From the NCBI GenBank assembly GCA_030425195.1, contig JAUIAV010000020.1:1-64000 (forward strand): DNA of 64,000 nucleotides, in the 5' to 3' direction. A model generated the notes under the pieces. That model had not been told where the DNA came from. It made no database searches and worked only from the letters and a program-made list of their open reading frames with translations. This document shows, piece after piece, positions 26,197-35,163 of this stretch (position 1 is the stretch's first letter; the number at the start of each line of letters is the position of its first letter). Source of the DNA: Gammaproteobacteria bacterium (GTDB lineage: Bacteria > Pseudomonadota > Gammaproteobacteria > Pseudomonadales > Azotimanducaceae). A program made the translations under genes and the position numbers.

Positions 26197-28002
26197 ATGA
26201 AGCAGATCTCACCCCCCCGAGCCGGATTCGTTCTGGCTCTCGCCTGCGCCGTTCTGATCGGCTGCAGCACCACGGATGAACCCGAGACCCGGGAGCACGA
26301 GCCCCTCTCCGGCATGCAGACGCCCGGGGATCGGGACAGAGCGACCGGTCCACAGCCGCCTGCCCGGCCCGACACCGCAGTCAGGGAGGTCGAGGAAGTG
26401 GCGGCGGCGGATGCAACGAAGCGCCAGGAACAGAGGGCCTACAACCTCCCCGCAGCCAAGGCGGTTCTCGGTGAATCCGTGGCGACGGGCGGGCGCCATG
26501 CCATCGTCGGCCTGGACCGGATCCGTGTTCCTGCCGAACCCCTGGATCGGGAAGCCTATGCACATTTCGATACCAACCCGGTGCATCTGGTGAGTGAGAC
26601 ACCGGTCTCCACGTTCTCCATCGATGTGGATACGGCCTCCTATTCCAACGTCCGCCGCCTGCTCAACCAGGGCATGGTGCCGCGGCAGGATGCGGTGCGG
26701 GTCGAGGAGCTGATCAACTATTTTTCCTACGACTATCCGACACCGACCGATCGGGATGCACCGTTTGCCGTTCACACCGAGGTCGGTCCGAGCCCCTGGC
26801 ACGACGATCGCCACCTGGTGCACATCGGCATCAGGGGATATGAGGTACTTGAGGCAGACCTGCCGCCTGCCAACCTCGTATTCCTCATCGACGTTTCCGG
26901 CTCCATGCAGAGCCCGGACAAGCTCGGTCTTCTGAAGTCGTCCATGAAGATGCTGGCAAAGCGGATGGCGCCGGAAGACAGGCTCGCCATCGCCGTCTAC
27001 GCGGGTGCCGCCGGTACCGTGCTCGAATCCACACCCGGCAGCGACCGGGCAAAGATCCTGGCCGCCATCGACCAGCTCACCGCCCGCGGTTCCACGAACG
27101 GCGGCGCCGGGATCCGGCTCGCCTACTCGCTCGCCGAGCAGGGTTTCATGGAGGACGGGATCAATCGCGTCATTCTGGCGACAGACGGCGACTTCAACGT
27201 GGGCACCACGGACACGGAAGCGCTGAAGAATCTGGTGCAGTCCAGACGGGAATCCGGCGTGGCACTGACCGTGCTCGGTTTCGGTGGCGGCAACTACAAC
27301 GATGCGCTCATGCAGGAGCTGGCCCAGCTCGGGAACGGCAACGCGGCCTATATCGACACGCTGAACGAAGCACGGAAGGTCCTGGTGGAAGAGATCGGCG
27401 CGACGCTGAACATGATCGCCAAGGACGTGAAGATTCAGATCGAATTCAATCCATCGACGGTGGCCGAGTACCGCCTGATCGGCTACGAGACTCGGCATCT
27501 GGAGCGGGAAGACTTCAACAACGACAGGGTGGATGCTGGAGACATCGGCGCCGGCCATACGGTGACGGCTCTTTACGAGATCGCGCTCACCGGCTCTGAC
27601 GGTCAGCTGATCGACCCCCTCCGCTACGGCAACGACGGCCACCGGGAAAGCGGTCGGCAGGGCGCGGAGCTCGCTTTCCTCAAGCTCCGCTACAAGCTGC
27701 CGGACTCCGATACGAGCCGTCTCATCACCGAGCCGGTGCCCCGCAATGCGATCATTGGCGAACTGGATCGGACCAGCGACAATTACCGTTTCGCAGCGGC
27801 GGTCGCCGGCTTCGGCCAGATTCTCCGGGGCGGCGAGTACACGGGCAGCTTCGACCTGGCCGCGGTGGTCCAACTGGCGTCCGGCTCTCGAGGCGAGGAC
27901 AGTTTCGGCTACCGGGGCGAGTTCCTCGGCATGGTTCGCACGGCGGACGCGCTCGCCGCTCACCCGGGCGCTGCTGACGACACGGAAGTGGCGACACGAT
28001 AG
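26197..28002 (+). CDS. VWA-domain lipoprotein, YfbK-like
   Basis: Lipobox VLIGCSTT; TFSIDVDTASYSNVRRLLNQGMVPRQDAVRVEELINYFSYDYP; MIDAS VFLIDVSGSMQSPDKLGLLKSSM. Confidence 0.92.
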   Translation: MKQISPPRAGFVLALACAVLIGCSTTDEPETREHEPLSGMQTPGDRDRATGPQPPARPDTAVREVEEVAAADATKRQEQRAYNLPAAKAVLGESVATGGRHAIVGLDRIRVPAEPLDREAYAHFDTNPVHLVSETPVSTFSIDVDTASYSNVRRLLNQGMVPRQDAVRVEELINYFSYDYPTPTDRDAPFAVHTEVGPSPWHDDRHLVHIGIRGYEVLEADLPPANLVFLIDVSGSMQSPDKLGLLKSSMKMLAKRMAPEDRLAIAVYAGAAGTVLESTPGSDRAKILAAIDQLTARGSTNGGAGIRLAYSLAEQGFMEDGINRVILATDGDFNVGTTDTEALKNLVQSRRESGVALTVLGFGGGNYNDALMQELAQLGNGNAAYIDTLNEARKVLVEEIGATLNMIAKDVKIQIEFNPSTVAEYRLIGYETRHLEREDFNNDRVDAGDIGAGHTVTALYEIALTGSDGQLIDPLRYGNDGHRESGRQGAELAFLKLRYKLPDSDTSRLITEPVPRNAIIGELDRTSDNYRFAAAVAGFGQILRGGEYTGSFDLAAVVQLASGSRGEDSFGYRGEFLGMVRTADALAAHPGAADDTEVATR

Positions 28003-28023
28003 AGGACCCGAAGAGGTGATAGC

Positions 28024-28605
28024 GTGAAAGCAGGCGCGCCCGGAGAGACCGCGCGCGCCACGACCGACGGAACGGACGAGGCGCTGATGCTCGCCTATGT
28101 GAACGGCGATGCCCTCTCGTTCGACGAACTCTACGGCCGGCATCGGGGCCCGCTGTACCGGTATTTCAGGCGGCAACTCCCGGAGTCGGAAGCGAACGAC
28201 TGCTTCCAGACGCTCTGGGAGAAACTCATCGAGCGCCGCGACCGGTACCGGCCGGACGGCAGCTTCCGGAGTTATCTCTTCACCATCGCCCACAACGTTC
28301 TCATGGACCACTACCGCAGGCAGGGTCGACTCGGCGCGGACACGGAGATGGATCCTGACGCTCTCGTGAGCAATGAGCCCGGTCCGGATTCGAGCCGGGA
28401 ACGGGCCGAGCTCCGTGAGATTCTGCACGGACTGATCCGGGCGCTGCCCGTGCACCAGCGGGAAGCCTGGCTGCTCCGGCAGGAAACGGCCTTCTCGAAT
28501 CTGGAGATCGCCCGGGTGACCGGCACCTCGGAAGAAGGGGTGAAGAGCAGGCTCCGCTATGCCCGGGACAGGCTGAAAGCAGGGATGGCACGTTATGTCG
28601 AATGA
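28024..28605 (+). CDS. ECF-type RNA polymerase sigma factor
   Basis: ALSFDELYGRHRGPLYRYFRRQLPESEANDCFQTLWEKLI...FRSYLFTIAHNVLMDHYRR...; region 4 EAWLLRQETAFSNLEIARVTGTSEEGVKSRLRYARDRLK; GTG start. Confidence 0.9.
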   Translation: MKAGAPGETARATTDGTDEALMLAYVNGDALSFDELYGRHRGPLYRYFRRQLPESEANDCFQTLWEKLIERRDRYRPDGSFRSYLFTIAHNVLMDHYRRQGRLGADTEMDPDALVSNEPGPDSSRERAELREILHGLIRALPVHQREAWLLRQETAFSNLEIARVTGTSEEGVKSRLRYARDRLKAGMARYVE

Positions 28606-29275
28606 ACCGGACTGGCTCGAAGAGCTCTATGCACAGGGCGGCGAAGAACAGCCACCCGCGGCACTCGACGACCGGATCAGGGCCGCCGCCCGCCAGCCGC
28701 TCCGGCGTCGCTGGTACTCGAGTCCCGCCCGCCTCGCCACCCTGGCCACCGCGGCAAGTCTGGTGATCGCCGCCAGCGTCATCTACTTCGATCCCGACCA
28801 GCCGCGCCAGTCCGAAGCACCTGAGGATCGTGCGGCAGATGCCGCGGTGGAAGAGACGCTGGACGAAACAGCACCCGGGTCCGGCCGCGCGAACGCCTTC
28901 AAAGCCGAACCAGCGGGACCGGCGGGTGAGATGAAACAGACGGACTCGCCGGATCAGGGACCGGGCAAAAAGGTTCGCCAGATGGAGAAGCCGCTACCGG
29001 CGGCCGCCGGTATGGAAGCGGATGCGGTTCAGAGTCCTCCGGCCATCGGTACCAGCACCGCTGCCCGCAGCCTGCAGTACCACGAGCTCGCTGAACAGGA
29101 GGCGCCGATTTCCGGGCTCGAAGATCGGTGCGGGCCGCTGCCGGGAACACAAGAGAGTCGTCGCCTCCACTTCGATGGCGCACAATGGCTCGTCATCGTC
29201 CGGATCGGCGACGACGACAGGACCTGGCGCTGCCTGGACGGCGCCTGGATCGAGACGGACTCAGAGGAGCAGTAG
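28595..29275 (+). CDS. Single-TM protein overlapping the sigma-factor stop; putative anti-sigma factor
   Basis: Short cytoplasmic N-terminus, one TM (LATLATAASLVIAASVIYF), extracytoplasmic domain; 11-nt overlap with the ECF sigma gene. Confidence 0.6.
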   Translation: MSNEPDWLEELYAQGGEEQPPAALDDRIRAAARQPLRRRWYSSPARLATLATAASLVIAASVIYFDPDQPRQSEAPEDRAADAAVEETLDETAPGSGRANAFKAEPAGPAGEMKQTDSPDQGPGKKVRQMEKPLPAAAGMEADAVQSPPAIGTSTAARSLQYHELAEQEAPISGLEDRCGPLPGTQESRRLHFDGAQWLVIVRIGDDDRTWRCLDGAWIETDSEEQ

Positions 29276-30139
29276 CAGAAGGCCGGTAACCACGAGGGCC
29301 GCGCCGACGACCTCTTTCGACCTCACCCGCTCTCCGAAGAACCAGATGGAGGCTGCAAAGGAGAACAGCAGCTCCACCTGCCCCAGCGCCCGGACCAGCC
29401 CCGCATTCACCAGCGTCATGGCGGCGAACCAGAGCGCGGACGCAGCCGCACCCACCAGCCCTACCCACAGCGACGACCGCCAGCTTCTGAGCACGCGGGT
29501 GATCTGCTCCGGCTCCCGGACTCTGAGGTAGGCCGCCATGATCAGCACCTGGAGGGTGACCGCCACCGCAAGCGTGCAGCCGGAGCGGATCAGGAAGTCT
29601 CCCTCCGGCAGAGAGAGTGCGGCCGCCCGATAGCTGACCGATGCTACGGCCAGCCCACCGCCGCTCACGAGTCCCAGCACCATCGCCCGGTTACCCCGGA
29701 GGAGTCTGCCGAGCCGGCCGGGATTCGACAGCACCACCACGCCGACGAAGCTCAGCAGGATGCCGCCCGCCGCCCAGCCGCTCAGGGTGTCGCCGAGCAG
29801 GATCAGGCCAAGCAGCGCCGTCTGTGCGGCTTCGGTCTTGGAGAACGCGGTGCCGACGGCAAAGTTACCGTGCGTGAAGGCGGCGACCAGCGTGGCTGTG
29901 GCAATGATCTGCGCGACACCGCCGGATAGGCAGTACAGCAGGAAGGTCCCATTCGGAGCGGGCAGCGTCTGCTCCAGACTCAGCCAGCCGACGTACAGCC
30001 AGACGAACGGCAGCGCATACAGAAATCGCGTGTAGCTGGCGCCGTTGGTGCTGAGATTGCCGGTCGCCCGCTTCTGCAGCATGGAACGCAGGTTCTGCAG
30101 AAATGCCGCGGCAATGGTGAACGGAATCCAGATCTCCAC
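29261..30139 (-). CDS. EamA/DMT-family transporter
   Basis: About 10 hydrophobic segments; LLGLILLGDTLSGWAAGGILLSFVGVVVLS and WFFGERVRSKEVVGAALVVTGLLLLLL. Confidence 0.85.
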   Translation of the reverse strand: MEIWIPFTIAAAFLQNLRSMLQKRATGNLSTNGASYTRFLYALPFVWLYVGWLSLEQTLPAPNGTFLLYCLSGGVAQIIATATLVAAFTHGNFAVGTAFSKTEAAQTALLGLILLGDTLSGWAAGGILLSFVGVVVLSNPGRLGRLLRGNRAMVLGLVSGGGLAVASVSYRAAALSLPEGDFLIRSGCTLAVAVTLQVLIMAAYLRVREPEQITRVLRSWRSSLWVGLVGAAASALWFAAMTLVNAGLVRALGQVELLFSFAASIWFFGERVRSKEVVGAALVVTGLLLLLL

Positions 30140-30145
30140 GCGCTG

Positions 30146-31600
30146 TCAGCGGGCAGCGAAGCGCTGAACCCGATCCGGGCGAACGGAAAGCCAGCGGAAG
30201 CGGGCCGTCAGCACCACCGCCGCCACGCCCAGGCCCGTGATCAGACCGATCCAGAACCCACGCACGCCTTCGAATCCCGGCACGTCGATCCAGCCGAAGC
30301 CGATGGCCACCCCCACCGGCAGCCCCACGACCCAGTAGCTGAGCATGGCGACCCACATGGTGGCCCGGGTGTCCTTGAAGCCACGCAGGGCGCCCACCGC
30401 CGTCACCTGCGCATCGTCGAAGAACTGATACAGCGCCACGAAGACCAGGAGATCGGCGGCCACGGTGATCACCATGCGTTCACTGCTGTAGAGACCGGCA
30501 ATCTGAAACCTCAGCGAGTACACCACCACGGCCGCCACCAGGGCAAAGAGCAGCGAAAGCCAGATGGCCACCCAGCCCGCCCGCCGTGCCGCTGTCAGAT
30601 CACCGGCACCCACGTTGAACCCGACCCGGATGGAGACCGCCATTCCCAGCGCCAGCGGCACCATGAAGGTCATCCCGCCCACGTTCGAAGCGATCATGTG
30701 GGCGGCCACCGATTCGGCACCGAGCCGGCCGATCAGCAGGGTGATCACGGAGAACAGGCTGATTTCCATGAAGTTGGTGATACCGATGGGCAGTCCGAGC
30801 CTGATCAGGCGCCCGATCTCCCGGCCATCCGGCCGGCTGAATCGGGCGAATACGCCCGTGACCCGGATACGGCTGCGACTGACGACGAAAGCCATCACCA
30901 GGAACTGCGCGTTCAGAATGATGGCACTCGACCAGCCGCAGCCGATACCACCCATGGGTTCGATGCCGAAGCCGCCATAAATGAAGAGCAAATTCAGCGG
31001 TATCTTGAGTGCCAGCGAACCGGCGGCAATCCACATGGCCGGCACCGTCCAGGACATGCCTTCACAGAGATAGCGCAGCGAGAAATAGCCGAGCACCGGC
31101 AGCACGCCCAGAGAGAGGGCCTGAAGATATCCGGTCGCCACCGGAATGGCCCTCGCATCCACCTCCAGGAAGCGGTAAACGGGCTCAACGTTGTTGAGGA
31201 AGACGATCAGAAGCAGGCCGCCAGCTCCCGCGATCCACATGGCCTGCCGGGCCACTTCTCCGGCCTCCTTCTCCCGTCCTGCACCATGGAGCTGGGAGAC
31301 GGACGGTGTCAGAGACATGATCACGCCGGAGAGAAGCAGGATGAAGGGCCAGTAGAGGTTTCCGCCGAGTGCCACACCGGCGAGATCCACGGCACCCACC
31401 TGTCCGGCCATGATGGTATCGGCTACCCCCATACCCATCTGAGTGACCTGAGCGAGAATCATGGGCGCAGCCAGACGGCCCAGAGTGCTGAGCTCCCGGC
31501 GTATCTCTTTTCTCTCCGCGCTCTCTGCGCTCTTCCCGCGCTCCGCGCTCTCCGCGCTCTCTGCGCTCCCCCGCTGCTGAGCGTCCACCGCCAGCCCCCG
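30146..31600 (-). CDS. MATE-family efflux transporter (start uncertain)
   Basis: LAAPMILAQVTQMGMGVADTIMAGQVGAVDLAGVALGGNLYWPFILLLSGVIMSLTPSVSQLHGAG; N-terminus contains low-complexity AESAE repeats. Confidence 0.9.
   Translation of the reverse strand, partial: RGLAVDAQQRGSAESAESAERGKSAESAERKEIRRELSTLGRLAAPMILAQVTQMGMGVADTIMAGQVGAVDLAGVALGGNLYWPFILLLSGVIMSLTPSVSQLHGAGREKEAGEVARQAMWIAGAGGLLLIVFLNNVEPVYRFLEVDARAIPVATGYLQALSLGVLPVLGYFSLRYLCEGMSWTVPAMWIAAGSLALKIPLNLLFIYGGFGIEPMGGIGCGWSSAIILNAQFLVMAFVVSRSRIRVTGVFARFSRPDGREIGRLIRLGLPIGITNFMEISLFSVITLLIGRLGAESVAAHMIASNVGGMTFMVPLALGMAVSIRVGFNVGAGDLTAARRAGWVAIWLSLLFALVAAVVVYSLRFQIAGLYSSERMVITVAADLLVFVALYQFFDDAQVTAVGALRGFKDTRATMWVAMLSYWVVGLPVGVAIGFGWIDVPGFEGVRGFWIGLITGLGVAAVVLTARFRWLSVRPDRVQRFAAR
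31512..31568. repeat. Perfect 21-nt direct repeat (36-nt offset) at the MATE 5' end
   Basis: CTCTCCGCGCTCTCTGCGCTC at 31512-31532 and 31548-31568; in-frame multiple of 3, encoding (S)AESAER repeats on the - strand. Confidence 0.85.
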
Positions 31601-31707
31601 AACTGATTTTGCCGAAAGCCGGCCATTGTACGCCGCCGGATGCACCTCGGAGGCTGGCCAATTGAGAATAATTACGATTTACGACAGCTAGCGATTTCCG
31701 GATTTCG

Positions 31708-31744
31708 ATAGGCTCCGGCTATCGGCCCGATAGCATTAATCGAA
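31708..31744. promoter_or_regulatory. OxyR-type binding site (ATAG-N7-CTAT-N7-ATAG-N7-CGAA)
   Basis: ATAG gctccgg CTAT cggcccg ATAG cattaat CGAA; three of four quarter-sites exact, with exact spacing of the OxyR consensus. Confidence 0.75.
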
Positions 31745-31766
31745 TGGCGCGTGCGTGCCCGGGCCG

Positions 31767-31772
31767 TATACT
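31767..31772 (+). promoter_or_regulatory. Putative -10 (TATACT) of the rubrerythrin promoter
   Basis: TATACT; the implied -35 position abuts the OxyR-like box at 31744. Confidence 0.5.
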
Positions 31773-31789
31773 TCCCGCATCACCGAGTG

Positions 31790-31803
31790 GTGAGTCGACT
31801 CAC
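31790..31803. repeat. 14-bp perfect palindrome GTGAGTCGACTCAC in the rubrerythrin 5' region
   Basis: Direct reading; 27 nt upstream of the start codon at 31830. Confidence 0.7.
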
Positions 31804-31829
31804 GAATTTTTCACGACAGGAAGGAAACC

Positions 31830-32246
31830 ATGGACCTGAAGGACAGCAATACACTGCAGAATCTGAAGGACGCGTTTGCCGGTGAATCTCAGGCAAACCG
31901 CCGGTACCTCTATTTCGCGGCGAAGGCGGACGTTGAGGGCGAAAACGACGTTGCCGCCGTCTTCCGCTCCACCGCCGAAGGCGAAACGGGCCACGCGCAC
32001 GGCCACCTGGAGTACATGGAAGCGGTCGGCGACCCGGCCACGGGACTGCCCATCGGCAGCACCGGCGACAACCTCAAGGCGGCCATCGCCGGTGAAACCC
32101 ACGAGTACACGGACATGTACCCGGGCATGGCGAAGACGGCACGCGACGAAGGCTTCGACGAGATCGCCGACTGGTTCGAGACCCTGGCCAAGGCCGAGCG
32201 TTCTCACGCCAACCGGTTCCAGAAAGCCCTGGATTCCATGGGCTGA
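31830..32246 (+). CDS. Rubrerythrin-like ferritin-family protein (no rubredoxin domain)
   Basis: [53 protein letters not shown]; second ExxH-type motif [15 protein letters not shown]...[11 protein letters not shown]. Confidence 0.93.
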   Translation: MDLKDSNTLQNLKDAFAGESQANRRYLYFAAKADVEGENDVAAVFRSTAEGETGHAHGHLEYMEAVGDPATGLPIGSTGDNLKAAIAGETHEYTDMYPGMAKTARDEGFDEIADWFETLAKAERSHANRFQKALDSMG

Positions 32247-32271
32247 TACCGGCCTGGAACGGCAACTGGAG

Positions 32272-32297
32272 AGGGGCCGGTGATGGCCCCTTTTTTT
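32272..32297 (+). terminator. Intrinsic terminator-like hairpin after rubrerythrin
   Basis: AGGGGCC-ggtgat-GGCCCCT followed by TTTTTT; 40 nt before the next start codon. Confidence 0.8.
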
Positions 32298-32337
32298 GAG
32301 GCACACGCACTTTTCCAATACAGGGAGGAACTCAGGC

Positions 32338-33678
32338 ATGAAGGAAGGCAGTCTAGAAGCGCCGGACCGTCAGCCACTCGACTGGAAGAACCCCGAGTTC
32401 TACGACAGAGATTCTCTGTACGGGGAACTCGAGCGCGTCTACGACATCTGTCATGGCTGCCGCCGCTGCGTCAGCCTCTGCGATTCTTTCCCGACGCTGT
32501 TCGACCTGGTGGACGAATCCGACACCTTCGAAGTGGACGGCGTCGACAAGGCCGACTACATGAAGGTGGTCGACCAGTGCTACCTGTGCGACCTCTGCGC
32601 GGAGACGAAGTGTCCCTATCTGCCGCCTCATGAATGGGCCGTGGATTTCCCGCATCTGATGCTGCGGGCCAAGGCCTACAAGTTCGCCCAGAAGGACACG
32701 ACCTGGCGTGACCGGCTGATCACCAGCACCGATCCGATCTTCGACACGATCAGTCTGCCGGGCATCTCGGCCCTCGCCAATGCTGCTGCCGGAAACGGTG
32801 CGCTGCGCTCTCTGGGCGACCGGCTGGGTATCCACCCGGAAGCACCACTTCCGGAATTCCACAGCAATACCACCTCCCGGCGTCACCCGGACGAGATCGG
32901 TGCCAGCCTGACCGCCACGCCCTGCCAGCGGACCACGGGCAAGGTCGCCATCTACATCACCTGCTACGGCGACCACAACGAGCCGGAAGTGCTCGACGAC
33001 ATGATCGCCGTGCTCAACCACAACGGCATCCCTGTCCGGCTCCTGAAGGACGCCAGGTGCTGCGGCATGCCGAAGCTCGAGCTCGGCGATCTGAAGAAGG
33101 TCGAGTCCCTGAAAGACGCCAACCTGCCCATCTTCCTGGAAGCCATCGAGGATGGCTACGACATCATCGCGCCGATTCCATCCTGCGTGCTGATGTACAA
33201 GCAGGAGCTGCCGCTCATGTTTCCGGAGGATGCGGATGTGGCAAAGGTCAGAGCCGCGTTCTTCGATCCCTTCGAGTACCTGATGCTCCGCCACAAGGCA
33301 GGTCTCGTGAAGACGGATTTCAAATCGACGCTGGGCAAGGTGGCCTACCACGTGGCCTGCCACCAGCGGGTGCAGAACATCGGCATGAAGACACGGGACT
33401 TCCTGCAGCTGATCGAGGGCACCGAGGTCACCGCCATCGAGCGCTGCTCGGGCCACGACGGCACGTACGCGGTGAAGAGCGAAACCTACGAGAAGGCCAT
33501 GAAGATCGCACGACCCGTGGTGAACCGGGTCAAACAGGCGGAGCCGGACAGCTTCGGGTCCGACTGCCCCATGGCCGGTCGCCTCATCGCGCACGGATTG
33601 GAGGGGGGATGGGAAGACAACCCGGACGCCAGATCCGAGCACCCGCTCAGCATGGTCCGACGCGCCTACGGAATATGA
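32338..33678 (+). CDS. (Fe-S)-binding heterodisulfide-reductase/GlpC-like oxidoreductase
   Basis: Two 4Fe-4S motifs (CHGCRRCVSLCDSFP, CYLCDLCAETKCPY) and CCG-domain motifs (CCGMPKLELGD, HVACHQRVQNIG, CSGHDG). Confidence 0.9.
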   Translation: MKEGSLEAPDRQPLDWKNPEFYDRDSLYGELERVYDICHGCRRCVSLCDSFPTLFDLVDESDTFEVDGVDKADYMKVVDQCYLCDLCAETKCPYLPPHEWAVDFPHLMLRAKAYKFAQKDTTWRDRLITSTDPIFDTISLPGISALANAAAGNGALRSLGDRLGIHPEAPLPEFHSNTTSRRHPDEIGASLTATPCQRTTGKVAIYITCYGDHNEPEVLDDMIAVLNHNGIPVRLLKDARCCGMPKLELGDLKKVESLKDANLPIFLEAIEDGYDIIAPIPSCVLMYKQELPLMFPEDADVAKVRAAFFDPFEYLMLRHKAGLVKTDFKSTLGKVAYHVACHQRVQNIGMKTRDFLQLIEGTEVTAIERCSGHDGTYAVKSETYEKAMKIARPVVNRVKQAEPDSFGSDCPMAGRLIAHGLEGGWEDNPDARSEHPLSMVRRAYGI

Positions 33679-33679
33679 C

Positions 33680-34261
33680 ATGCAGAAACTGACGAGAGAC
33701 AGCCTCTGGAGCCTGGAGCAGTATGCCGAGGTCCGCAGCGACTTCCGGTCCGAAGTCATGGCCCACAAGGCGCCGCGCCGGATCGCCATCGGCCCTCACG
33801 CCACCCTCTACTTCGAAGACTTCACGACCATGAAGTACCAGGTCCAGGAGATGCTTCGGACCGAGCGCATCTTCGAGGCAGCGGGCATCGAAGAGGAAAT
33901 CGAAGCCTACAATCCACTCATTCCGGACGGCACGAACCTGAAAGCCACGTTCATGATCGAGTACGCGGACGTGGACGATCGGCGTAAGGCCCTGGCCAGG
34001 CTTGGCGGCATCGAGGACACCATCTGGGTGCGTGCGGAAGGCGGAGAGAAAGTCTACGCCATCGCCAACGAGGACCTGGATCGAACCGAAGGCGACAAGG
34101 CATCGGCCGTGCATTTCCTGCGCTTCGAGCTCGGGCCGGAAACCATCAAGGCCTTCAAATCGGGATCACCCATAGCTTTCGGGATCGATCACGAGGGACT
34201 GGCGGGATCGGTGACGCTGACAGAGGAACAGATCGCCAGCCTGGCTGCGGATCTCGACTGA
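33680..34261 (+). CDS. DUF3501-family protein
   Basis: AHKAPRRIAIGPHATLYFEDFTTMKYQVQEMLRTERIFE; conserved neighbour of rubrerythrin/Fe-S oxidoreductase genes. Confidence 0.85.
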   Translation: MQKLTRDSLWSLEQYAEVRSDFRSEVMAHKAPRRIAIGPHATLYFEDFTTMKYQVQEMLRTERIFEAAGIEEEIEAYNPLIPDGTNLKATFMIEYADVDDRRKALARLGGIEDTIWVRAEGGEKVYAIANEDLDRTEGDKASAVHFLRFELGPETIKAFKSGSPIAFGIDHEGLAGSVTLTEEQIASLAADLD

Positions 34262-34281
34262 CCGGGACGAGCGCCCGTCTC

Positions 34282-35163
34282 TCAGGCCAGTGTTTCCGTA
34301 AGGACCTCCGCCAGACGTTCCAGCAGCGGCTCCCGCGGCGAGCTCTTCCGCCAGCACAGCCCGATGTCCCGGTGCGGCACCTCCCCTTTGAAAGGAATGT
34401 AGCGGACACCGGCCCCGGGTTTCGCGGGCACGGCCAGCTCCGGCATCAGCGTCACGCCAACGTTGGCCACCACCATCTGCCGCAGCGTCTCCAGGCTGGT
34501 GGCCCGGAAGTTGGTGTTCTCCACCGCATTGTGGGAGTTGCAGACCTCCAGCGCCTGATCCCGCAGACAGTGGCCATCCTCCAGAAGCAGCACCTGCTCG
34601 TCGTCCAGATCGTCCACGGTCACTTTCTTGCGGCCCGCCAGGCAGTGATGGCGGGAGACGGCCATGTAGAAGGGCTCGGTGTAGAGCCTGCGCTCCACCA
34701 CGTTCTCCTCTTCCATGGGCAACGCCAGGATCACCGCGTCCAGGTCGCCCTCGCGAAGCAGCCGGGTGATCACGGAGGTCTGCCCCTCGGTGAGCTGAAT
34801 CTTCAGAGTCGGCAGGTTCTTGCGGATGGGCCCGAGAATCTTCGGCAGCAGATACGGCGCCACCGTGGGAATCACGCCGAGCCGGAAGTCTCCGCCGAAC
34901 GGATCCGCATACTCTTCGGCGATGTGCGTCAGCTGGTTCGCCTCGCGGAGCACACGCTGGGCCTGAGCAACCACCCGTTCGCCGACCGGGGTCAGCAGCA
35001 CCTGCCGGTTGGTCCGTTCGATCAGGGTCACCCCCAGCTCCTCCTCCAGCTTCTTGAGCTGAGTGGAGAGCGTTGGCTGGCTGACGAAGCAGGCATCCGC
35101 CGCCCGGCCGAAGTGCCGGTGCTCGGCAACGGCCACCAGGTATTTGAGATCTCTGAGATTCAT
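34282..35163 (-). CDS. oxyR: OxyR, peroxide-responsive LysR-family regulator
   Basis: MNLRDLKYLVAVAEHRHFGRAADACFVSQPTLSTQLKKLEEELGVTLIERTNR; redox Cys pair context LLLEDGHCLRDQALEVC. Confidence 0.92.
   Translation of the reverse strand: MNLRDLKYLVAVAEHRHFGRAADACFVSQPTLSTQLKKLEEELGVTLIERTNRQVLLTPVGERVVAQAQRVLREANQLTHIAEEYADPFGGDFRLGVIPTVAPYLLPKILGPIRKNLPTLKIQLTEGQTSVITRLLREGDLDAVILALPMEEENVVERRLYTEPFYMAVSRHHCLAGRKKVTVDDLDDEQVLLLEDGHCLRDQALEVCNSHNAVENTNFRATSLETLRQMVVANVGVTLMPELAVPAKPGAGVRYIPFKGEVPHRDIGLCWRKSSPREPLLERLAEVLTETLA

Noticed and set aside
26209-28455. 748-aa antisense ORF opposite the VWA lipoprotein and sigma-factor genes
   Set aside because: High-GC codon bias creates a long open antisense frame; its product has no recognisable motif, whereas the + strand encodes a clear VWA lipoprotein and sigma factor.
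31505-31575. CRISPR-like or mobile repeat
   Set aside because: Only two copies of a low-complexity GC-rich unit, no regular spacers and no cas genes; more like a simple-sequence repeat in the coding start of the MATE gene.
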